A stretch of 64,000 bases of DNA from Aquilaria yunnanensis. Lineage: Eukaryota > Streptophyta > Magnoliopsida > Malvales > Thymelaeaceae. The stretch is from positions 33,144,001 to 33,208,000 of the forward strand of contig CM077597.1 in NCBI GenBank assembly GCA_039654915.1, given 5' to 3'. The first letter of the stretch is position 1. Every line of letters starts with the position of its first letter. The position numbers and the translations under genes were made by a program. Below, piece after piece: positions 56,793 to 64,000 of the stretch. The notes under the pieces were generated by a model, which saw only the letters and a program-made list of their open reading frames with translations, was not told where the DNA came from and searched no databases.

Positions 56793-56966
56793 TGTTAAAT
56801 CAAGAGAATGATCTGTGTTTCTTGTCAATTTCTGTGTACAAAGAAGACTAAATATACACAAGTCTATGGACTATACGAGGCAAGAAAATTAATAAACAAA
56901 AGTCAACGTTATTACAATTGGTAAATAAATCAATGCTAATTTAAAACCGATTTTATTCTGTTAACA
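56793..56966 (-). repeat. 5' LTR of copia-2 (174 bp)
   Basis: The minus strand runs from TGTTAACAGAATAAAATCGG to TGATTTAACA. It is similar to 46293-46457 but considerably diverged. Confidence 0.8.
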
Positions 56967-57433
56967 ATGTGTTTCGATAAGAAAGACTAAATTAGGGGCT
57001 AATCTCTGCACGAGAGTCCGTAAGGCGTGAACCGTCTAGGATGCCCCTAGTCCCTGACAGTTCAACGATAGGTAACTCATTCTGGTTGGCGGCCTGGTCA
57101 ACGCCAGCCTCCGTCGGATTAGAGGCACGAGACATCTTGACAGGAAGATCGATAGTTGTAGATAGGTTCACTGATTTCTTTTTCAAGCCAACATTGCGTG
57201 GTAGGCCAATATGAGGAGGTGTCGTTGACCGAGCCCACTTTTTTCAATTACGCCGATCAGAAGAACAGGAACCTTTTTTATCTTTAGGAGGCAGACTTGA
57301 ATCAGAGGACTTCTGGGCATTATTCTCCCCATGAACAGTTGCCGGCACAGGGACAGCAGAATCAAAAAGTACCCTAACATCCTTTGGCTGAGTAAGGCCA
57401 GTATGACGAGCGGGAGAAACAGGATGCGAGGAG
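56967..57433 (-). pseudogene. LINE ORF1 C-terminal part and start of endonuclease
   Basis: Minus frames include DLPVKMSRASNPTEAGVDQA (57186-56992) and an upstream part (57380-57183). They look like the acidic-to-basic linker between plant LINE ORF1 and the endonuclease. The last bases give FSLSYRNT-like sequence that, without copia-2, continues into MFMR and SSYAPSYDFCHV at 46292, matching the start of L1 endonucleases. The link is inferred from reading across the insertion. Confidence 0.55.
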
Positions 57434-57792
57434 TGATAGCCCTAGATGGTCCTCCCGAGCCCTGAGGCCTAATCCATGCTACTCGGAATGAGCCCAGCCC
57501 AGCGGTCTAGCCGCCCCATTCCCTCGTATGCAGCAAGTTCTAGAACTCTTGTTTCTCTATTTGATGTTTCTTAGCAAGTAGAAGTATTTGTTTGTTACCT
57601 CTTAGATCCTGGGTGGATAGAGGGACGGTTGTTCCCTAGTAGAAGCGAACCCAATAGGCACCAGTAAGGCTTGTATTTACTTTGAATCAAAGAATGGAAA
57701 GGCAGCTAAAAAGTATTCCTCAAGTTTGGTTTGATTCTCACCAAAAGAGAATTGCTCTCGCATCCAACAGCTTCTTTAATTGGGACCTACCA
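57434..57792 (+). repeat. 5' LTR of the Reina-like element (359 bp)
   Basis: Begins TGATAGCCCTAGATGG and ends GGGACCTACCA, directly before the primer site. The left limit rests on the TG start only, because the second LTR is outside the window. Confidence 0.6.
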
Positions 57793-57805
57793 TTGGTATT
57801 AGAGC
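57793..57805 (+). promoter_or_regulatory. Primer-binding site of the Reina-like element
   Basis: TTGGTATTAGAGC follows the LTR end, a tRNA-Met-type primer site with one substitution. Confidence 0.8.
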
Positions 57806-57813
57806 AAGGCTAA

Positions 57814-58835
57814 ATGTCGACTAACAAGGAACGAATTGAACTCCTAAAACCAGCAGTGGGAGGAGTTCAAGATGGAATGCAGAAGATGGAGACAGGGATT
57901 ACTAATAGGATCTAGCATCTTGAAGGCGTCATTTCGAAATTGTCGGAGACGGTTCTCTCTGGTCGTGAATCACTAGGTCACGGTAGCAACGCTTGGGGTG
58001 ACCCAAGCTGCAGCACGCAGGAGAGCAACGACACCAGCAAGCCACTTTCATCTAAGATGGCAAAGCTTGAATTCCCACAATTCTTGGGAGATGATCCAAT
58101 AGAATGGCTAAATCGGGTGACTCAATTCTTTGAGTTCCAGAAGATTACTGATGACCAAAAGGTGCGATTGGCTTCGTTTCATTCGGAGGGGCAGGCTAAT
58201 CAGTGGTGGCAGTGGCTTCAACGGTCCCTCATCAAGGAGTGAAGGTCGATTACGTGGGAGATTTTTGAAGAGGAGCTATGGGCTCAATTCAGATCGCCCG
58301 ACTTAGAGGATTTTGACGAAGCGCTCTCTCAGGTGAAACAAGTAGGAACCTTGAGAGACTACCAACGCGAGTTCGAAAGACTCGTTAACCGAGTACGGGG
58401 ATGGACCCAGAAGGATTTGGTGGGTGGAGGGCTAAAGCGTGAGATTGCAGATGGCATACGGATGTTCAAGCCCCAGACAGTCAAGGACACTATCGGTCTA
58501 GGAAAAATGCGAAATGATTAGCTACAGAGGAAGAGGCTTACAAGACCAGTCAGCAACAGAGCACAACTCCTGGCTCTTAGCCCAGTGCAACCCATGACTT
58601 AACTGCCACAGGTAGTGATTACCTCAACTGGGAGGAGATGCAGAACAAAAGGGCTTAAGGGCTATGCTTCAACTGCAACGAGAAGTTTACCCCAGGGTCC
58701 AAGTGCCAAGCTTCTCAATTACTAATATTGGAGGGTGATAACACAAAGAACAAGGGGTCAGATGGAAACTTAATGCTGGAAATTGAAGAGATACCTGGAC
58801 ATTTTGAAGCTATGGAGGAAGCCCAAGAGCCTAAG
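57814..58835 (+). pseudogene. Gag of the Reina-like element, interrupted
   Basis: The ATG at 57814 opens a frame with in-frame stops at 57911 (TAG) and 58240 (TGA), and further stops after 58500. Recognisable parts: KLEFPQFLGDDPIEWLNRV and FHSEGQANQWWQWLQ, then QVGTLRDYQREFERLVNRV, then GGGLKREIADGIRMFKPQTV. These are the gag signature of plant chromoviruses. Near 58669 a knuckle reads CFNCNEKFTPGSKC, where serine replaces the expected histidine. The gag-protease linker (EAMEEAQEPK) ends at the copia insertion site. Confidence 0.82.
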
Positions 58836-60251
58836 CGTTGGGTTTCGGGAGCCAAATAGCGCAGCGGAATTTAACCGAAACCCTCCAGGATCCAAGTGAA
58901 ACGGGGTAAGCCGGGTGTTTGAAAATTTCATACCTAATTTTCGGTTGAGTTCTCTCACTCAACTGTAGATTCGAATCACAAAACCTGAACAGTTGACGTG
59001 TTCAGGCGCTCTATGGTATCCACACGAGCCTCTCGGGATCACCACGCTTCCACCACATCCCGGCAGATGCGTTTCTCTTGCGCTCGCAGTGCTAGCTTGC
59101 GTCCTCCAAGGAATTGCAAGAGAAGAGTGCGGCTGTCCTTTTGGGAGGCTAGGGCAAGGAGACCTACGAATTTCTCACTTAAAAGTTGTATTTATAGTAA
59201 GAATCAACTTCCAGGCCTAATGGGTTTCAAAGCCCTTATCCAATTAGGATCTAATTTCGGGCTTAATAATGGTTCAACTCCTTGGCCCATTATTAATACG
59301 AAATTAAAGTGAAACCATAACCCAAATAATTAGCCCATGCACTCTAATGATCCAAATAGCTCTATGTGTGCGACCCAATAGGCTCTTGCCATGTTGGCAA
59401 TGATCATAAATCACATTTATGATCATAAGCAATGAGCGGTGTCTAGCAACACATCATTGCTACCCAAGTGACAAGATTGTCGGTGAATCGACTAAACCTT
59501 TATGATCATCACCGATATATGCCATTGTCCCTTTGTCCAAGATATCAAGACTAAGCACGAGACATGGAATGTGTCACTCTCGTATAGCCCAATCTTTGGT
59601 TTCTTGATTACCGAGTAAACCAACTTAAACTGACGACATTGATATCATATATCAACTCATCGGAGCATGGCCATGCATTTTCTAAGTCTTACTCTATCAA
59701 GGGGCCCAAAGATATCACTCCCGTTACATAGGAGGGACAAATCCCATCTTGATCATACAAATCCCTCCGCAGGATATGTGACATACCCAATGACGTCCTT
59801 CAAGTTCACTCAGTTACGAGCAACAAAGGAAAGTATCAAAGTATGTGACTCACATGTAGGGAACCTTAATGATCTTAGGTCGAAGGACTACATATACCAT
59901 GATCACTATGAGAATCACTTATGACACGCATATAACGATCCATGAAGTGTTCTCATGGTGGGTCGGTCCAGTACACAAGTTCTCCAAGTTGTACCCATAT
60001 GTAGACTACATATCTCATATTAGTCTCCACATATGCTAGTCATTATGTATTATTGCAACCCGCTCCACAATAATACTAGACTAAGGACGTTTAAGAATAT
60101 CATTATTCTAGGGTTACAATTATGTTTATTACATTACGCAGAAACAAAACAACAAACAAAATTGCTGGATTAATGCCTCAATAAAATATCATGACTCAAT
60201 GTGCAAAAATACAATCATCTCATGATTGGTTTTTTGGACACAACACTAACA
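58836..60251 (-). repeat. 3' LTR of the Angela/Tork-like copia (1416 bp)
   Basis: The minus strand runs from TGTTAGTGTTGTGTCC to CGAAACCCAACG (last bases CG instead of CA). Same length as, and inverted relative to, the solo LTR at 53589-55004. Confidence 0.9.
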
Positions 60252-63200
60252 ATCTCCCACTTGCACTAAAAGCCAATCATCCGTGTATCTAATACCGATG
60301 GACCTAGAATGGCTATGATGCTTTTGCTGCGTAAGGGGCTTTGTTAGTGGATCAGCAATGTTGCTGTCTGTCGAAGTCCTGCATATCCTTACATCACCCC
60401 TCTCGATGATCTCCCTGATGAGATGATAGCGTCGGAGTATATGTTTGGATCGTTGGTGAGATCGAGGTTCCTTAGCCTGTGCGATTGCTCCATTGTTGTC
60501 ACAATAGAGCTCTATCGGGTCGACAATGCTTGGAACCACTCCAAGTTCAGTGATGAACTTCTTAATCCAAACTGCCTCCTTCGCAGCTTCAGAGGCGGCA
60601 ATGTACTCAGATTCTGTTGTAGAGTCAGCTACTGTCTCTTGCTTTGAACTCTTCCAGCTCACAGCACCACCACCAATGCAAAACACATAACTAGATTGCG
60701 ATCTAAAATCATCCTTATCGGATTGGAAGCTTGCATCGGTGTAACCCCTTACAACAAGCTCATCTTCACCTCCAAAGACCAAGAATGCATCCTTAGTCCT
60801 TCGTAAGTACTTAAGGATGTTCTTAACAGCTGTCGAGTGACTCTCACCGGGGTTTGATTGGTACCTACTCATCATGCTCAAAGCATATGAGACATCGGGA
60901 CGAGTACATATCATGGCATACATGATAGATCAAATTGCTGAGGCATATGGAATCTTACTCATGCGCTCTCTCTCCTCGGTTGTACTCGGACACTGAGATC
61001 TAGAAAGAGTGATACCATGTGACATGGGCAAGAATCCTTTCTTGGAATCTTGCATGCTAAACCTCTTTAGCACCATGTCAATATATGTACTTTGACTTAG
61101 GCCAAGAAGCTTTCTAGATCTATCTCTTTAGATCCTGATGCTTAACATATAGGCTGCTTCACCCAAGTCCTTCATAGAGAAACATTTCCCTAGCCAAGTC
61201 TTCACAAACTGTAGCTCAGGAATGTCATTCCCAATGAGTAGTATGTCATCTACATACAACACCAAGAAGACAATAGCGCTCCCACTAACCTTCTTGTAGA
61301 CACAAGGTTCATCTTCATTTTTTATAAAACCAAACTCTTTGATTGCATCATCAAAATGAAGATTCCAACTTCGAGAAGCTTGCTTCAGTCCATAAATGGA
61401 CCTTTGCAACTTGCACACTTTATTGGCATTCTCAGGAGTGAAAAAACCCTCAGGTTGTGTTATGTACACATCCTCAAGTAGCTTTCCATTTAAGAATGCA
61501 GTTTTGACATTCATTTGCCATATCTCATAATCATAGTGTGCAGCAATAACAAACAAAATTCAGATGGATTTAAGCATAGCAACTGGTGAAAAAGTTTCAT
61601 CATAGCCAATACCATGAATTTGCTTGAAACCTTTTGCAACCAATCGTCCCTTAAAGGTAATCACATTACCATCCATGTCAGTTTTCTTCTTGAAAACCCA
61701 TTTGCACCCTATGGGTTTTACCCCTTTAGGTGGGTCAACCAAAGTCCATACTTGGTTTTCATACATCGATTCCATCTCGGATTTCATGGCCACTAGCCAC
61801 TTCTCAGAGTCAGGCCTTGACATAGCTTGCTGGTAGGTTGTGGGCTCATCCTGATCCATGAGCATCACATCACCGGTGTGAGTCACGAGAAATCCATATC
61901 TCTCGGGCTCATGCCGAATCCTACCAGTCCTACGTGGGCTCTGTGCTACAGGAACAGACTCTTGAACAACATTTTGCGGTGTCTGTTCAGGTTCCATTTC
62001 AGGTTTGATATCTCCTTGTTGTTCTTGAATTTCTTCAAGTTCTACTTTCCACCCACTAGTTCCTTTAGAAATAAAATCTTTCTCCAAAAAGACACCAGTT
62101 CGAGCAATAAACACTTTTTGCTCAAATGGATTGTAGAAATAGTAACCCTTTGTTTCTTTGGGATACCCAACAAAAAGGCATTTTTGAGATTTGGGCCCTA
62201 GTTTGTCAGAGGATTGACGTTTCACATAAGCGTCACAGCCCCAAATCTTCATAAAAGACAAATTGGGACGCCTCCCACTCCATATCTCATATGGTGTCTT
62301 TTGAACCAATTTAGATGGAACTCGATTTAGTGTAAAAGCAGCTGTCTCTAGAGCATGTCCCCAAAAGGAGTTTGGAAGGTCAGCTTGACTCATCATAGAG
62401 CGAACCATGTCTAACAGAGTTTGATTTCTCCTTTCAGATACACCATTCCATTGAGGTGTACCTGGTGGAGTGAGTTGTGATACTATACCACACTCCTTCA
62501 GATAGTCAAGTAATTCTCGATCCAAGTACTCTCTACCTCGATCTGATCGAAGCACTTTAATACTCTTCCCGAGTTGATTCTCTACTTCATTCTTGAATTC
62601 TTTGAACTTTTCAAAGGATTCTGACTTGTGTCTCATGAGATACATATAGCCATATCTACTGAAGTCATCAGTGAAAGTAATGAAGTATTGGAAACCTCCT
62701 CTAACTTGTGTGGACATAGGGCCACATACATCACTATGTATAAGTCTTAGTAAGTCATTAGCCCTTTCACTTTGCCCTGTGAATGGGGCTTTGGTCATCT
62801 TGCCCAACAAACATGACTCACATGTCTCATATGATTCAAAATCAAATGAGTCCAAGAGTCCATCCTTATGGAGCTTGGATATGCGGGTCTCATTTATATG
62901 GCCCAAGCGACAGTGCTAGAGATAGGACGGGTTTGAATCATTTAATCTGACCTTCTTGGTATTCACATTATAGATTGGATCTTCGAGGTCTAGAACATAC
63001 AACCCATTGCTAAGTTGAGCACTACCTTAAAAGATTTCATTCAAATAAATAGAACAAATTTTGTCCTTTATTATAAATGAAAAACCTTTCTTGTCCAAAC
63101 AAGAAACAGAAATCAAATTTCTACTAATAGTAGGCACAAAGTAGCAGTTGTCTAATTCTAAAACTAATCCACTAGGTAAAGTGAGAACATAAGTCCCTAC

Positions 63201-63835
63201 GGCTAAGGCTGCAACCCTTGCTCCATTTCCAACATGTAGGTCCACTTCACCTCGGGCCAATCTTCTACTTCTATTTAGATCCTGCACATTTGCACAAATG
63301 TGAGATCCACATCTAGTATCCAATACCCAAGATGAGGAAGTAGAAAAGTTAGCCTATATAACAAGAATACCTGAAGTGGAAGTCTTACTTCCCTTTTCCT
63401 TAGCAAGTTCTTCAAGATAGAGCTTGCAGTTGTGCTTCCAGTGTCCAGGTTGCTTACAATGGAAGCACTCCCCTTCCTTTGCCACACCACCCTTTGGTTT
63501 CAGTGCAGCTGAAGAAGAATTAGCATTAGACTTTCCATTAGCTTTATCCTTCTTCTTGTTTGCTTTTCCCTTTCCCTTGCCCTTTTGAACCATCAAAATG
63601 GGCTTAGCCTTCTTAAGGTTTTGCTTAGCAATTCTTAACATGTTGAGCAATTCAGGGAGGGACTTGTCTAGGTCGTTCATGTTATAGTTCATGACGAACT
63701 GACTGTAGCTTTCAGGCAACGATTGTAAGACTACATCAATAGCCAACTCTTTCTGAATAGCAAATCCCAAATTCTAAAGATTCTCAATGTACCCAATCAT
63801 CTTGAGCACATGAGGACCCACGGGTGTTACCACCT
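60246..63835 (-). pseudogene. Angela/Tork-like gag-pol, one frame with seven nonsense codons
   Basis: All recognisable domains lie in one minus frame. In-frame stops: TAG 63774-63776, TAG 63354-63356, TAA 63027-63029, TAG 62916-62918, TGA 61557-61559, TAA 61128-61130 and TGA 60930-60932. Order: end of gag (YSQFVMNYNMNDLDKSLPEL) and CCHC knuckle CFHCKQPGHWKHNC; protease, whose DTG reads DTR (63312-63320), so the conserved glycine is lost; pre-integrase HCRLGHINETRI; integrase with HSDVCGPM, LRSDRGREYL and NGVSERRNQTLL, so D, D and E are kept; RT with VLYVDDILLIGND intact; RNase H with YTDASFQSD, SKQETVADSTTESEYIAA and YCDNNGAIAQ. It ends KHHSHSRSIGIRYTDDWL. No frameshift was seen before about 63835; farther right the gag reading is lost. 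Confidence 0.9.
60252..60266 (-). promoter_or_regulatory. Polypurine tract of the Angela/Tork-like copia
   Basis: Minus strand GTGCAAGTGGGAGAT lies directly before the LTR start TGTTAGTG. The pol frame reads through it and stops at TAG 60246-60248, just inside the LTR. Confidence 0.82.
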
Positions 63836-64000
63836 CATAAAATGGGAGAATTACAAGTGTGTCATAATGGCTAAAAAACCATTATATTGTGTAATTCTCA
63901 CCATAGTGTTTAAAGTGTGGGGGGTAAAAGGCATGATCAACACCTCCTTAAAAGTGTTCCAAGTTGGTAACTTGGTCCCCAAGAAAAGCCTTAAAGATTG
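63836..64000. other. Unassigned sequence at the window edge with a short hairpin
   Basis: The copia gag reading fades right of about 63835. The sequence holds a strong hairpin (63847-63899) and no recognised domain. It may be an insertion in gag or heavily decayed gag; the window ends before this can be settled. Confidence 0.4.
63847..63899. repeat. Short inverted repeat (hairpin)
   Basis: The left arm GAGAATTACA...ATAATGG pairs with the right arm CCATTAT...TGTAATTCTC around a CTAAAAAA loop, with an internal mismatch bubble. Confidence 0.7.

Larger units (their letters stand above)
46293..56966 (-). mobile_element. Copia-2: Ty1/copia retrotransposon in the LINE, split by element E
   Basis: Minus-strand copia. 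LTRs are 46293-46457 (3', about 165 bp) and 56793-56966 (5', 174 bp). Target flanks are ATGTC (46288-46292) and ATGTG (56967-56971), one mismatch. A decayed primer site lies left of the 5' LTR. The body is interrupted by element E (49234-55916, TSD TGGCC). Without E the element would be about 4 kb. Confidence 0.8.
37329..57433 (-). mobile_element. L1-type LINE (non-LTR retrotransposon), interrupted by two copia elements
   Basis: Minus-strand LINE. Its poly-A tail is the T16 run at 37329-37344. Reading leftward on the minus strand, pieces of ORF1 and the endonuclease start lie at 57433-56967, the rest of the endonuclease and RT at 46292-43681, and the zinc-finger-like and RNase H-like tail at 39058 to about 37850. 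Reading frames connect across both copia insertions, supporting one original element. The 5' end is not visible because a gypsy LTR begins at 57434. It is dead: many stops, frameshifts and a damaged RT active site. Confidence 0.8.
57434..58835 (+). mobile_element. Reina-like Ty3/gypsy element, 5' part only
   Basis: 5' LTR (57434-57792), primer site and gag on the plus strand, cut at 58835 by the Angela/Tork-like copia. The remainder would lie beyond that element, outside the window. The short LTR and gag type fit small chromoviruses such as Reina; the lineage is tentative. Confidence 0.75.
58836..64000 (-). mobile_element. Angela/Tork-like Ty1/copia element, incomplete at window edge
   Basis: Minus strand: 3' LTR (58836-60251), polypurine tract, and pol and gag running toward 64000, where the window ends before the 5' LTR. 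Lineage inferred from the 1.4-kb LTR, the tract AAGTGGGAGAT and the polyprotein style; not tested by a tree. It is inserted in the gag of the Reina-like element. Confidence 0.85.

Noticed and set aside
1..64000. CRISPR array, prophage, operons or other bacterial features
   Set aside because: All repeats resolve to plant transposon parts; there is no spaced-repeat array, no ribosome-binding-site gene layout and no bacterial gene.

Overview
The window looks like repeat-dense intergenic or pericentromeric DNA of a flowering plant. It carries plant-type LTR retrotransposons of several lineages: Ty3/gypsy of the Del/Tekay, Tat and Reina-like types, and Ty1/copia of Ale-like and Angela/Tork-like types. 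It also has an L1-type LINE, two non-autonomous DNA transposons, tRNA-Met-type primer sites and 5-bp target duplications. I found no host gene that I would defend, and no tRNA, rRNA or CRISPR. The species cannot be told from the sequence.

Left block (about 3.4-35.2 kb) is a four-level nest. Element A (Del/Tekay-like, minus strand) spans 3502-35200, with its 3' LTR on the left and 5' LTR on the right. Its gag was hit twice: by a plus-oriented LTR, now solo (9256-11436, TSD CCAGG), and by element B of the same family (11860-31894, TSD CCTTG). B's pol received a Tat/Ogre-type LTR, now solo (16246-16817 plus 27865-29210). That LTR in turn received a complete 11,042-bp Tat-lineage element (16818-27859, TSD TTATG).

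The Tat element is the youngest and best preserved. Its two 971-bp LTRs differ at about 11 sites. Gag-pol lies on the minus strand with two nonsense codons, a dual RNase H and a D,D-35-E integrase. On the opposite strand, between the 3' LTR and pol, sits a spliced four-exon gene (18618-20987) with its own TATA box and G-box. It encodes a 'putative gypsy type transposon'-like domain followed by a coiled coil.

Middle (35.2-37.3 kb) has no recognisable gene; it holds diverged repeats of about 90 bp.

Right block (37.3-57.4 kb) is a minus-strand L1-type LINE cut by two copia elements: copia-1 (39059-43680, plus) and copia-2 (46293-56966, minus). Copia-2 is interrupted by element E (49234-55916, plus), an internally deleted member of the A/B family. 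E's 3' LTR carries a solo copia LTR (53589-55004). At 57434 a Reina-like gypsy element begins (LTR, PBS, broken gag). It is cut at 58836 by an Angela/Tork-like copia (minus) that runs past the window end. Its 3' LTR and the solo LTR form a 1.4-kb inverted repeat.

Insertion order, from nesting alone: A, then B and the 9-11 kb solo LTR, then the Tat/Ogre-type LTR, then Tat; on the right, LINE, then the two copias, then E, then the solo copia LTR. Most older copies are dead several times over through nonsense codons, frameshifts and lost catalytic residues. All boundaries, TSDs and counts were read by eye; lineage names rest on motif recognition, not on searches.
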